Shown one piece after another: positions 14,501 through 23,760 of a stretch of 64,000 nucleotides of DNA. The DNA is taken from NCBI GenBank assembly GCA_949361645.1, contig OX442432.1:1926674-1990673 (forward strand), given 5' to 3'. Positions within the stretch are counted from its first letter, which is position 1; each line of letters starts with the position of its first letter. Below the pieces are notes generated by a model. It was not told the DNA's origin, ran no database searches, and saw only the letters and a list, made by a program, of their open reading frames with translations. The position numbers and the translations under genes are program-made. Source of the stretch: Spongilla lacustris (taxonomy: Eukaryota; Porifera; Demospongiae; Spongillida; Spongillidae).

Positions 14501-17500
14501 CCACATCCTGCACATTTAGCATATGTTCCTTACAATGTCATGTAAAAAGTCTCTTTTTTGCATTTTTGATTTTTTTTGCTAGAACCGTTTAGGCTATAAA
14601 CAAATAGATTAGGTTCTCACAGCCTACTAGCACTTCTGTACAAGAAACAATTTATTATAAAGCAACTATACAATATGCACTATATCTGATGTTAACTAAA
14701 CAAAAATCACACATTTATCGATTACAACAGCCTGTTGGAATGTACATGTAGGAGCTCAAATTTATTTTGTGTATACCCAGTTTGGTTGCTTCAGTCAATT
14801 TGGTTCAAAAGGTCGGTCCTAATTTATTTTCGGAGGTTCGTAGAATTTTGAACAATTTAGTTTGACTTAAGGGTTAAAATTCACATGCTATGACTGGAAG
14901 GTATCTGGGGTATACACATAATTTTAAATATTTTTAGCAGCTTGTAATCACCATTAAAAAGTTTGAAATATTGGAAGCCATTTTTCTCCTGTTTTCAGGA
15001 TTTCTCCGTACACTATAGTAAATCTGTGGCAATGCGTCAATGATATTTGGTTTGTACTTATTCTAATTCTACATGTACATGTAGATGTGCTCAGTGTAGT
15101 GCTTACAATTGCATATATCATGGTTGTTTGCCGCATATTTACCATGGTATACGGAGAATGGGAGAAAAATGTTTTTCTTTCACTAATACAACTGTACTTT
15201 AAGGTTCATTGCAAGCTGCCAAAAATATATAATTAAATTTTGATGATGACAGGAAGTGAGCTATCCAGAGAGCTGTAGATGGTAAAACATCAATATGGTT
15301 GACAGTGATGCCTGTTGCCCATCATCATTTCGATCTGTCTTCCGTTGAATTTCGGGATGCATAAGCACTGAGATACCATCACCCTTTATTAAACATGCCT
15401 GCTTTTTGTGATGGTTGTGGCTTCCAGTCTAGTATGGAACATGCCCTTGATTGTAGAATAAGAGGTCTAGTTATCTAGCGGCACAATGAAATACGAGATG
15501 CTTTGGGAGACCTGGCCTCAATTGCGTACAAAGAAGTCATTCGAGAGCCAGTTGCAAGAGAAGCAGATGACAAAAACAATGTTCCAGCTCTCATTGCTGA
15601 CCTAGGACATAGATTACAGACCTTACGTCTATGCCTAGGAGTTCGTGGTTGTTGGCAGCCCAAAGTTGTAACACTTTTTGATGTATGAGTAGTGGACACT
15701 GATGCCAAATCATATGTGCAACGCAATGTTGAGGCTGTGCTTTCTTCAGCAGAACACATGAAAAAAATGAAATATGTGGACGCAGTTGAGGTGAGACATG
15801 CAACCTTTACAGTGGAATCTTGAAATGCGGACTCCCTGAAATACGGACACCTCGATAAAAAGGACACTATCTCTTGGTCCCAAACAACTTACGTTGACAA
15901 TGCACTAACTTACACCCCTGAACTGCGAACACCTCAATATTCCGTACTCCGGACACTACGTACAAGTAAGTGTGCCATCAGATCTGCTGTCACACAATAC
16001 AAAAACACCCCGACAAGCGGACATGCTCTATTATGATGTCATATCGAATTCACACTTCAATGATGTAATACATACATGGTTATGGCTAAAAATAAACAAG
16101 TTATTTTTGTATTCCGAAACGATGCCTGGATTATATTATTTTCACGGATTACTGCCTTCACACGCTCCACATAGGCTCTGGTACCATACAAGCGATACGT
16201 GCAGGGCACTTCCATGACATATCCAGCCACAACTGCGCGTGCTCCGGTAACTTCCACCATCCCTTTGGACAAAAATTGACAGAAAAGGAGTGATAGTTTT
16301 GCAGGAACGTGGCCGAAACTAAAGCGTTTTGACAATAGCTAATAGCTGTCATCTTTGATGTTTGTGGGCTCTGTCTGCAAAAGCAGAACTTCATGTACGA
16401 CAGGCAGCTTAGCAATCATGGTACTCCCGAACAAACGATGCTATTTCAACATAGGAGCTCTCTAAATCATTTATATAGTCATTTTAATTATAAAAAGTTC
16501 CAACCCCTGAATTAAGGACACCTCCATAATCAGGACACTTGAGGTTGGTCCCGATGGTGTCCGCATTTCGAGGTTCCACTGTACACCATTTGTAGTGTCA
16601 GTGGATGGTGTTCTGGGTCGCGAAGCCAGGATGTTTGTGAATCACTTAGGAGACAGCATTGCTGACATGTGGAAAAAAATCCCATAGTGAAGTAATCTGG
16701 TTGGGTCAGAGCAAAGATGTCCTTTGCCATTCTTAGGGCAACTGATCTTTGTCTGCGTGGCTCTAGAAGGAAATGGAGGAGAGTGATGGACATTAATGAT
16801 GGAGCTGGGCTCCCCAGTTACATGGACTAAGTTGTGCAACCTGTTTTATGTTTTCTTTATACTTTAGGTTCTTATTCTTGTATGTATTTATGGTGGTTAT
16901 TTATTTATATTATACTGGAAAAAAAAATTAAGGTACCTTCCAGTCATCGTATGTGAATAATAACCCTTAAGTCAAACTAAATTGTTCGAAATTCTACAAA
17001 ACCCTGAAGCACCTCTGAAAATGCAATAGGACCGAACCAATTTTTTGTCTGAAGCAGCCAACCTTACCACACACATAGCCACTGTGGAGGCTTATACACA
17101 AAATAAATTTGAGCTCCTACATGTGACTTCAACGAAGTACTGGAGGTGACCAATTAGAAGCCTATGGATTATCTCTCTAGCGATGTCCACAAGGAGCCGT
17201 TGCATGCTGATTGCACTGAACCTAAGGATCAGTCTGCCACTATGGTATCTCCAATTGCAGTGCATGTATGGAAATTCTATAATGAATGAAACGTGCTTAC
17301 AGCCGGATGAAGTAAAAGTTTAACAAACTAATAATTATAAATTAATGGCCCAAGTATTTTTAACATCTGCATATGTGGTCAGGCATTTGTTATAACACTA
17401 CCAAAGTTTATAAATGACACTGATATGCAGTAACTGATTGTTTTTGTCCTGTGCTTACATGTATCAAGTACAGTCTTGTTTGCTCCTATGATTAGCTATG

Positions 17501-18622
17501 GCAACCAAATATAAAAATGTTTTTAATCATATTGTTGTATTAGAAGTAAGGCATGGTTTGTTGCATGGTGTGCTCAAGCTCATTGTACCCTCACCCAATT
17601 AATTGCCAAAATAAACGTTTTTTATGGTTAACTGGATGAAACTCGTATGATTGCAGTGCCGGTAATTATAATTTCTGTTATTGTATTGCACATTCCTACA
17701 TGTACTTTTGGTTTTGATTCAGCCCTTCCTTTACAGGATAAAACTATAAAGGCATATCCTCTTGATACTGTGTTGCTACTAAACAAATGTGAAAAGCCAT
17801 CTGACCCAGCTGCTCTCTGTTCCACCATGTTTGAGGAATTTAACACTGCCTCGTTAAAAAACAAGGTAGATATACATGTACAGTATGTGTTATATGTATA
17901 TGCATCACTTTACCTCCTTGCAACTGAGTGTTAGGTCCTCACAACATACGAGATGTTTGCCATGCACCTGATGCCCATCTCTGGTGTGACAGCGGAGAAG
18001 GCGCATGCTATTTTGGAGAAGTTCCCAACTGTAGCCTCGTAAGTTTCACATTTTTGTATTGGTTACCTATTGTTAGTACATTTTAGAAGGAGGCAGTTAG
18101 CGGATTTTTTAACTAATTTTTTTGCTTATTTCATCTAGTCACGCATTGCTAACCCCACATGGCAGATTTAAAGTGTTTTGCTGTTGCACATGAAGGATCA
18201 CCTAATCACATGGCCATATTTCTGCGCCAGAAAAAAACCCCATAGCTGGCAGTTACAGAAACAGGCTATATACTACATAGGAGCTACTTGTTCACACCTT
18301 TGGTGTTCTGTAATTATACATGTAGCTACTTACAGTGTGTATGCACTTTCAAGAACAACAGAATCGCTGCAATAGTAATGTAATTTTATTCCTTCTGTTT
18401 TCAGTTTGAGGCATTCGTACAAGCAGTGCTTGAGTGAAAAAGAACGAGAAAATCTTATCAGTGATATTAGAGCAGGGCATGGACAGAGGTACGAATGGTT
18501 TGGTCTTTTCGGGGGAGGATCTTTATTGCCCACTCTCCACACATGCATACAACTCACACACTTGCAGAAGAATAGGACCCTCAATAAGTCGATTGATATA
18601 TTCACTATATTGGAAAAGTTAA
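1..18622 (+). CDS. MUS81: MUS81 crossover junction endonuclease subunit, multi-exon, 5' truncated by window edge
   Basis: Catalytic subunit of the structure-specific nuclease that, with EME1/EME2, cuts 3' flaps, stalled forks and nicked Holliday junctions in the nucleus. Exons rebuilt by homology, splice sites and phase: <1-46, 123-195, 260-441, 945-1031, 1140-1178, 3567-3655, 4972-5084, 5684-~5756/5781, ~6193/6213-6292, 6657-6741, 7461-7537, 9020-9369, 9422-9527, 9785-9847, 10210-10300, 10455-10498, 10650-10704, ~10761-10810, 10864-10941, 11011-11123, 11929-12045, 12450-12545, 17737-17865, 17935-18038, 18405-18488, 18568-18622. About 828 codons are in the window, longer than the human protein (551 aa) because of the linker between winged helix and nuclease. 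Diagnostic pieces: KKYPLPLQSGQEA (N-terminal HhH), YTAWSSMSSL and YVLTEAGAELA (winged helix), HIVERKRMDDL (catalytic). The first ATG lies upstream of base 1. Junctions of exons 8/9 and 17/18 are the least certain. All other phases agree. Confidence 0.93.
1206..1428. repeat. (CA)n microsatellite with two interruptions
   Basis: About 220 bp of CA dinucleotides, interrupted twice by a related AAA-CGCTGACACATACCACATG-type segment. It sits in MUS81 intron 5, just upstream of the nested GT61 gene. The Cys/Val-alternating ORFs across it are artefacts. Confidence 0.97.
1549..3072 (+). CDS. GT61-family (EOGT/POMGNT2-like) glycosyltransferase, intronless, nested in a MUS81 intron
   Basis: A 507-aa single-exon ORF. 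The first ATG is at 1549; the frame is open upstream from a GTG at 1534, which is not a likely eukaryotic start. It has a short basic cytosolic tail, one membrane anchor near residues 14-34 (IILAAVALLTVIGIY) and a lumenal domain: a type II Golgi/ER glycosyltransferase topology. The family signature is near residues 412-445 (ADILVGLHGAGLVHLWWL), followed by LLELVPGYERDN; the preceding RIVIILRKQYKRHTFD also fits DUF563/GT61. Several N-X-S/T sites and many Cys fit secretion. Acceptor sugar and substrate cannot be told from sequence. The gene lies wholly inside the MUS81 intron 1179-3566 on the same strand. Its GC- and CpG-rich coding sequence and lack of introns contrast with the host gene and suggest retroposition or a naturally intronless paralog. 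Confidence 0.85.
   Translation: MVLKKLMASRRRISAIILAAVALLTVIGIYQSWRPLAIGLQQQQQHSKQHQWDSTWPVAVFDVHVEFEPPPYAISLRRPGNLSTVFTAASEGTKKWEADTFCRVFIEDTFTLPLNVCSSGRQVRCYGARYSTAMAQCTFENVLVRPSVAYDTLAWGDRDKRTPGSNATQLVGTSDAHCGNASTRALDLVTQRFDPVRVMAHEALASSLARPEDCESWVEETTYVFTSSCEHVYFRFMAWYGLFKSLLDHGSIGSHKILRLDETHHSYMFADFERRLFPGLYPVQELREKRLCFRKLVTSPWMYSSVPFECKQKRRLRQRCYSCNGKNGSSLSSFALFRKHVLSTCAVDDAAPVSSYHDPKRIVIILRKQYKRHTFDTGKIERILQNEADLVTGMKSHFPGAEVLGIYPEDLDICEQVAVIHSADILVGLHGAGLVHLWWLRDPALLLELVPGYERDNPTFRMLSALTGTMYISLNIEDVTYSKYIMKVNVTKVLQALDGAMSSHHLS
3185..3566 (+). repeat. 31-bp tandem array built from the exon-6 splice acceptor of MUS81
   Basis: Twelve intronic copies with an exact 31-bp period; CCTAAT starts at 3195 and every 31 bases to 3567. 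Each copy reads (C)TACAG|CCTAATGCAGGGTCC. The thirteenth copy is the real 3' splice site plus the first ~24 bases of MUS81 exon 6, encoding PNAGSYYT. The array therefore duplicates a functional acceptor and exon start into the intron. Confidence 0.93.
5280..5665 (+). repeat. CT-rich minisatellite of acceptor-like units before MUS81 exon 8
   Basis: Imperfect 11-21 bp units of CCCTCTCTGTGCTCAGCCC type, present more than 15 times. Each resembles a polypyrimidine tract followed by CAG. The array ends about 20 bases before the probable genuine acceptor (ACCTTCAG at 5676-5683). It is open in all three forward frames (LCAQP/LCSAP/VLSPS peptides), which I treat as a repeat artefact. Confidence 0.9.
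6035..6140. repeat. Short ~21/42-bp tandem repeat in a MUS81 intron
   Basis: Alternating AAGAGGGGCCTTGTTTTGT and GGAGAGGGGCCTTCTTTTGT units, about five copies, between MUS81 exons 8 and 9. Confidence 0.85.
8069..8560. repeat. Poly-G (8069-8095) and poly-C (8533-8560) tracts flanking a ~440-bp segment
   Basis: A 27-base G run and a 28-base C run in opposite orientation. The sequences beside them (GGGTTTCATCATG on the left, AATGAAACCCC on the right) are partly inverted copies, so the segment may be a degenerate terminal-inverted-repeat element in the MUS81 intron 7538-9019. Confidence 0.6.
9545..9740. repeat. ACATGT-rich tandem repeat in a MUS81 intron
   Basis: Units of about 26-30 bp (TGTGCTTGTAACATACATGTA type), grading into (ACATGT)n at 9688-9720. 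It fills most of the intron 9528-9784. Confidence 0.85.
10650..12545 (+). CDS. MUS81: MUS81 XPF/ERCC4-type nuclease domain exons
   Basis: Six exons encode the nuclease fold. FEVVLCVDCSE is the first beta strand; DVRRLNVGDFMWIAKE precedes the active site; HIVERKRMDDLAFSI carries the ERKxxxD metal-binding signature with every catalytic position intact. CDGRFHEQK, YPVYLVEDYG, AITNTQVID and FFIKRTKDL follow, as in other MUS81 proteins. The introns at 10811-10863 (53 nt) and 10942-11010 (69 nt, a multiple of three and open in frame) are very short. The second could be retained without a frameshift, but removing it gives the better family match (PPQPGQLSLPQ). Confidence 0.93.
11650..11865. mobile_element. 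Foldback MITE in MUS81 intron 20
   Basis: Two nearly perfect inverted arms of about 90 bp. The left arm begins CCTGCCTAGGCAACTAG and runs to GGATTGCAATAATCC; the right arm is its reverse complement, ending GTTGCCTAGGCAG. The loop is short and AT-rich. There is no coding capacity. It lies in the intron 11124-11928. Confidence 0.85.
12645..13474. mobile_element. Foldback element A (long inverted-repeat MITE)
   Basis: Arms of about 380 bp. The left arm starts TATGGGACAGTGTCCAGC; the right arm ends with the inverse, GAACACTGTCCCATA. The centre is near 13060 and carries inverted copies of a module with CCGTTACGGAG and CCCGCTTGATTCGCGCC, also present in foldback 18686-19022 and the giant palindrome. 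Peptide matches between the strands reflect the palindrome, not genes. Confidence 0.88.
13479..14172. mobile_element. Foldback element B with internal 23-bp tandem repeats
   Basis: Terminal inverted repeats GGTGGCCCGGTAGGTCGC / GCGACTTACCAGGCCACC bound ~690 bp whose halves are imperfect inverse copies. At 13910-14125 the right half carries about nine 23-bp units of the form CTAGTGCTGGGTGTAAATC. It starts within 5 bp of the end of foldback A. Confidence 0.8.
15392..16829 (+). pseudogene. Decayed retroelement C-terminal region (zinc motif plus RHNE...DIRVVDTDA-type domain)
   Basis: The conceptual protein starts MPAFCDGCGFQSSMEHALDC (a Cys/His motif), then RHNEIRDALGDLA, CWQPKVVTLFDV, VVDTDAKSYVQR and, after an insertion, VVSVDGVLGREARMFV, VRAKMSFAILRATDLCLRG and a terminal DGAGLPSYMD stop. 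I recognise this as the C-terminal part of reverse-transcriptase-bearing proteins widespread in marine invertebrates; it may be a restriction-like endonuclease domain, which is inference. There is a stop in the GLVI-RHNE stretch and at least one frame change. The ORF is split by a 772-bp MITE at 15810-16581. Confidence 0.6.
15810..16581. mobile_element. Pogo/Tigger-type non-autonomous element with TA target duplication
   Basis: Ends are CAGTGGAATCTTGAAATGCG and, inverted, CGCATTTCGAGGTTCCACTG, flanked by TA at 15808-15809 and 16582-16583. Removing the element and one TA rejoins the surrounding ORF in frame across ATFT|PFVV, which confirms the borders. The interior has no transposase; subterminal GGACACCTC copies lie inverted at both ends. 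Confidence 0.9.
17737..18622 (+). CDS. MUS81: MUS81 C-terminal helix-hairpin-helix exons and stop
   Basis: Four exons (17737-17865, 17935-18038, 18405-18488, 18568-18622) encode DAFNTASLKNK-like, PISGVTAEKAHAILEKFPT and the terminal RIGPSISRLIYSLYWKS, ending at TAA 18620-18622. The order and spacing match the tandem HhH that pairs with EME1. PISGVTAEKA corresponds to the GVSGEKAAALV hairpin of human MUS81. Phases are consistent across all junctions. In the first motif the window actually reads EEFNTASLKNK. Confidence 0.92.
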
Positions 18623-18685
18623 GCACGCTTCAGTGTCTATGTGACTAGATGTTCAATTTTATGTGTTCATGTACTATTTTTCTCC

Positions 18686-19022
18686 TATTTATCAACATCA
18701 AATCACCTCAAATTCGGTTTGTAGGTACAGAGGTCCTATACCTATCGATTTGTACTGTTCGTTAATTTTTATGCCATCTGTTACGGAGATACAGTTGAAC
18801 ATACTACGTGTCCCGCTCGATTCACGCCAATGTTTTTGGCAAATCGCGTCCCGCTCAATGTATGGGGAGGCGGTTGTTATATCATTGGCGTGAATCGAGC
18901 GGGAAAAGTGGACATACTTTGTTCAACTGTATCTCCGTAACGGATGTCATAAAAATCAACGAACAGTACAAATTGATATGTATAGGACCTCTGTACCTAC
19001 AAACCGAATTTGAAGCGATTTG
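18686..19022. mobile_element. Foldback element immediately 3' of MUS81
   Basis: Arms of ~150 bp around a centre near 18855: CCTCAAATTCGGTTTGTAGG on the left, CCTACAAACCGAATTTGAAG on the right. It contains two inverted copies of the shared module (TTACGGAGATACAGTTG and CCCGCTCGATTCACGCC). It starts 64 bp after the MUS81 stop, so it may lie in the 3' UTR or overlap the polyadenylation region. Confidence 0.85.
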
Positions 19023-19545
19023 ATTATTCCTACCTAAAGTTATGGCGGGTTTGAACCCGGTCGGGTATCGAACGTTTCAATACTGGCGTGAAGCAAGTGC
19101 AAGACTCCAAAATGTAATTTGTCATAGAAAAATGGTGTAGTATGAACTGTTCAAAATAGGAAGTCGATAGCGTTTAGTGTTCGAAAGATATAGTGATTCA
19201 AGCAAGAAGCATTTTTATAACGTTATAATGTTATAAAAGGGTGACATTTTCGCGGAAACTGTCCCTATATATATATATATATATATATGGAACGTTCTAT
19301 GAGATTTTGATGCTTGTGAATTTTATATATATAGCATCCAATTCAAAGCGCTATATCTTCAAAAGGGTTTGCACTATTGACTTTTTATTTTCAGCACTTC
19401 ATACTACACCATTTCTCTATGCTACAATATATTTTGGGGTCTTGCACTTACTCCGTGCCAGGATTGCAACGTCCGATACCACACCGGGTTCAAACCCGAC
19501 ATAACTTTAGGTAGGAGTAATCAAATCGCTTCAAATTCGGTTTGT
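19005..19545. repeat. Small palindrome at the outer left end of the giant inverted repeat
   Basis: 19005-19262 and 19290-19545 are inverse copies around a (TA)n centre at 19266-19289, including ACCTAAAGTTATGGCGGGTT / AACCCGACATAACTTTAGGT. GGGTTTGAACCCGG resembles a Pol III B box (GGTTCGANNCC), but no tRNA fold is evident. Confidence 0.75.
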
Positions 19546-19811
19546 AGGTAGAGAGGTCCTATACCTATTGATTTGTTCTGTTCGTTAATTTTCATACAAA
19601 CCGTTACAGAGAAACAGCTGTGCAAAGTAGGTACACGTTTCCCGCTCGAATCGCGCCTTTATATGTACACGGAACAGTTTCCATTCTCCGGAGCGCATGA
19701 ATATTCAACTATTCCTATAGGGCGTGATAACCACACCTATAAGGTCACCAAACAAACGGGCGGCTGAATTGTAGTGCTTGTAACGGTTGTTTTTCGGTGT
19801 AGATAAACGAT

Positions 19812-20060
19812 ATGGTGACGTATAACACGAGTGAAGGCGAGCTCGTCGAGTCACTGAATCAGTCGGCGGATGAGTTCGAACTGTACGAATACGACGATCG
19901 ATATTCAAGCTCGATACATTGGACGAGGATGGAGAGATTGAGAAAAGTAGCGATGGCGGTCGTACCACTGACGTTGGTGGTTGTATTAGTGATAGGGAGT
20001 GAGCAGCCCCTGAATTACCAAAAGAGCCACCAGCCCCACCCCCACATAGCCAGGGGCTAA
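19812..20060 (+). CDS. Exon-1-like ORF in left palindrome arm, putative single-pass membrane protein N-terminus
   Basis: An 82-aa ORF with ATG at 19812, unlike the low-complexity DNA around it: CpG-rich, with an acidic N-terminus (SADEFELYEYDDRYSS), a basic WTRMERLRK stretch and a hydrophobic VAMAVVPLTLVVVLVIG segment (about residues 46-62). After the hydrophobic segment, GGGA|GTGAGC offers a splice-donor candidate near 19999, so the downstream QP-rich tail may not be coding. It may be the first exon and promoter of a captured type II membrane protein gene. Function not recognised. Confidence 0.4.
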   Translation: MVTYNTSEGELVESLNQSADEFELYEYDDRYSSSIHWTRMERLRKVAMAVVPLTLVVVLVIGSEQPLNYQKSHQPHPHIARG

Positions 20061-20499
20061 TGGGGCTAGGCCCTTCACTACAAGTTCGCTCAGCAGCCCT
20101 GGGGCCAAAGAGGCCATCCCCACACAGCAGAACCACAAGCCCCCTCACTGCAAGTGCACACTATATACCTTTGGAACCATTATGCCTCATGCTGCAATTT
20201 AAATTAATGGCCTCACATTCCAAATAGTGGAGCCATCAAGTGGAATTAACAGGCCCCATAATTTCAGCAAGGGAGCCACCAGCTAACCTGGCCTATGGAG
20301 CTAACATCCACAATGCCAGTGGAGACACCAGCCCTCTCGCAGATAGATCATCAGACACCCACACTGCCAGCAGGGATGTGGCCCCCACAATAATGCCAGT
20401 GGAGATGCCAGCCCTCAGGCTGCAAATGGAATCAGCATCCCCAACAATTTCAGGGGAGCAATGAACTACATGTACCAACAACACGTGATGACCTCACTA

Positions 20500-23400
20500 C
20501 CAGATCAATCATTAACCCTCACTCTGCAAGTGGTCTTAACAGGCTCCACACATTGGGACCAACCCCCCCCCCCCCCCCCCCCCCCACTATCTTTCTTTCA
20601 ATACAAGTTGAGTCAACTGGGATCCCCCACACAGTAGAACCACCAGCCCCCTCACCGCAAGCTCATGAACAATACCAGTGGAACCTGTAAAGTCTACACT
20701 GCAACTGAACTTAATAAATAAAGCCTCACACTGCAGCCAGCAGCCCATGGAACCATTCTTACAGAACACCCTCAGCTACCCAGGGCCAATGGGGTAGCCT
20801 CCACAAAGTCAGTGAAGATGCCACCCCAAGTTGAGTCAGCAGCCCCCACACAAACAAGGGCCAATAGGGCCAGCCCCACACAGTACAATCACCAGCCCCT
20901 CTCTGCTCACTTCAAATAGAGCCACTAGACCCTCTACCAGTACACACTGCAAGTCCAGACGGCAGGCCACATGAGTGGAGCCCTCTCACCGATGGAGCCC
21001 AGCAAGGAAGTACCAGCTGCCACACAACTAGTGGTTAATCGAGCCCCCAGAATAATGCCAGTGGAGAAACCAGCCCTCGCACTGCAAGTGGATTCAGCAA
21101 CCCCAAAAATTTCAGGGGTACATGTAAATGTACTTGAGGGGGAAAAGAAAACCACACATGCCCTCTTCAAACACTACAACAGAACAAGTGGAACTTTAAG
21201 CCCTCATAGTTAATACGTAGCAGTCCCCACAGCCCACCCCCCCCCCCCCCCCCCCCCCCCGCTACTACCTGTCCTACATGTACAATGAAAGAGGGGCCAA
21301 TCAGCCAATGGTACAGTACAACCACCAACCCTCTTCATTAGTCAGGGAACATGTACCAAGAACACATGCCGTCACTACAAGTTGAACCTCAATGCAAGTG
21401 GACTTAACAGGCCCACCACACACTGGTGCCAGCCTTCCCCCCCCCCTCAGCCCCCCTCTGCTCACTACGTGTCCTTCACTGCAGGTTGCATCAGCTGTCC
21501 ATGAGCCAATGGGGGCCATAGAACTACCACTCCGCCTCACTGCAATCACACACTACCTTTGGAACCAACCATTAACCCCCATACTGCAAGTGAACTCAAT
21601 ACTGCAAAACCTGACCCCCACACTGCCAGCAAGGGAGCACCAGCTGTCACACAACCAGAGTGTGAATGTGGCCCCCACTTAATGCCAGTGGAGAAGGCAG
21701 CCCTCACACTGGAAATGGAGTCAGTAGCCCCAACAATTTCAGGGGACATGTGCATGTACGCACATGTACCAATGGAATAACACATGTCCCACCATGCAGT
21801 GGAACTTTTAGCCCTCACAATAAGTGGACTTATTACTTAGCAGCCCCCACAACCTGTCTTTCACTGAAAGAGGGGGCTAATGGGACCATCACCACACAGT
21901 ACAACTACCAGCCTTCCTCATTGCAAGCCAATGGAACCTCTGCTCAAACATTGGAGCTACCAGTCTTCTCACAAATAGAGCTATCATACCCCCACACTGC
22001 TAGCAGAAATGTGGCCCGCACAATAATGCCAATGGAGATGCCAGCCCTCAGGCTGCAAATGGAATCAGCATCCCCAACAATTTCAGGGGAGCAATGAACT
22101 ACATGTACCAACAACACGTGATGACCTCACTACCAGATCAATCATTAACCCTCACTCCACAAGTGGTCTTAACAGGCTCCACACATTGGGACCAACCCCC
22201 CCCCCCCCCCCCACTATCTTTCTTTCAATACAAGTTGAATCCCCCACACAGTAGAACCACCAGCCCCCTCACCGCAAGCTCATGAACAATACCAGTGGAA
22301 CCTGTAAAGTCTACACTGCAACTGAACTTAATAAATAAAGCCTCACACTGCAGCCAACAGCCCATGGAACCATTCTTACAGAACACCCTCAGCTACCCAG
22401 GGCCAATGGGGTAGCCTCCACAAAGTCAGTGAAGATGCCACCCCAAGTTGAGTCAGCAGCCCCCACACAAACAAGGGCCAATAGGGCCAGCCCCACACAG
22501 TACAATCACCAGCCCCTCTCTGCTCACTTCAAATAGAGCCACTACACCCTCTAACAGTACACACACTGCAAGTCCAGACAGCAAGCCACACCAGTTGAGT
22601 CCTCTCACCGATGGAGCCCAGCAAGGAAGTACCAGCTGCCACACAACCAGTGGTTAATCGAGCCCCCAGAATAATGCCAGTGGAGAAACCAGCCCTCGCA
22701 CTGCAAGTGGATTCAGCAACCCCAAAAATTTCAGGGGTACATGTAAATGTACATGAGGGGGAAAAGAAAACTACACATGCCCTCTTCAAACACTACAACA
22801 GAACAAGTGGAACTTTAAGCCCTCATAGTTAATATGTAGCAGTCCCCACAGCCCTCCCCCCTACTAACAATGAAAGAGGGGCCAATCAGCCAATGGGACA
22901 GTACAACCACCAACCCGCTTCATTGGTCAGGGGACATATACCATGAACACATGCCGTCACTACCAGTTGAACCTCAATGCAAGTGGACTTAACAGACCCA
23001 CCACACACTGGTGCCAGCCCTCGCCCCTCCTCCCCCCCCCTCAGCTCCCCTCTGCTCACTACGTGTCCTTCACTGCAAGTTGCGTCAGCTGTCCATGAGC
23101 CAATGGGGGCCATAGAACTACCACTCCGCCTCACTGTAATCACACACTACCTTTGGAACCAACCATTAACCCCCATACTGCAAGTGAACTCAATACTGCA
23201 AAACCTGACCCCCACACTGCCAGCAAGGGAGCACCAGCTGTCATACAACCAGAGTGTCAATGTGGCCCCCACTTAATGCCAGTGGAGAAGGCAGCCCTCA
23301 CACTGTAAATGGAGTCAGTAGCCCCATGCAACAATTTCAGTGGACATGTGCATGTACCAATGGAATCACACATGCCTCCTTCAAACACTACCAGTGGAAT

Positions 23401-23760
23401 GTTTAGCCCTCACAGCAAGTGGACTTATTCCTTAGCAGCCTCCACAGCGCCCACCCCCCCCCCACTACCTGTCCTTTACTGAAAGAGGGGGTTAATGGGA
23501 CCATCACCACACAGTACAACTACCAGCCTTCCTCATTGCAAGCCAATGGAACCTCTGCTCAAACATTGGAGCTACCAGCCTTCTCACAAATAGAGTTATC
23601 ATACCCCCACACTGCTAGCAGAAATGTGGCCCCCACAATAATGCCAGTGGAGATGCCAGTCATCACACAGCAAATGGAGTCGGCATCCCCACCAATTTTA
23701 GGGGAGCCACTAACTACATGTATCGATAACACATGCCCTCACTACCAGATGAGCCATTAA
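20500..23760 (+). repeat. ~1.63-kb tandem duplication in the left arm (two copies)
   Basis: GATCAATCATTAACCCTCAC occurs at about 20503 and 22137. Following landmarks (CTGTAAAGTCTACACTGCAA, GTGGTTAATCGAGCCCCCAG, GAAAGAGGGGCCAATCAGCC) recur with the same spacing of roughly 1.63 kb. Copy 1 has a 24-base poly-C at 21237-21260; copy 2 lacks it. Confidence 0.88.

Larger units (their letters stand above)
14735..17120. mobile_element. Element with ~230-bp terminal inverted repeats enclosing a retroelement ORF fragment
   Basis: 14735-14990 and 16905-17120 are inverse copies (TACATGTAGGAGCTCAAATT on the left, AAATTTGAGCTCCTACATG on the right, with matching stretches around ACTTAAGGGTTA and TTCCAGTCAT). 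Between them lies the decayed ORF 15392-16829. The unit is in MUS81 intron 22. Whether the inverted repeats and ORF are one element or a nested composite is unresolved. Confidence 0.7.

Noticed and set aside
19050..19065. tRNA gene suggested by GGGTTTGAACCCGG
   Set aside because: No A box, acceptor stem or anticodon loop at the right spacing; kept only as an observation on the palindrome end.
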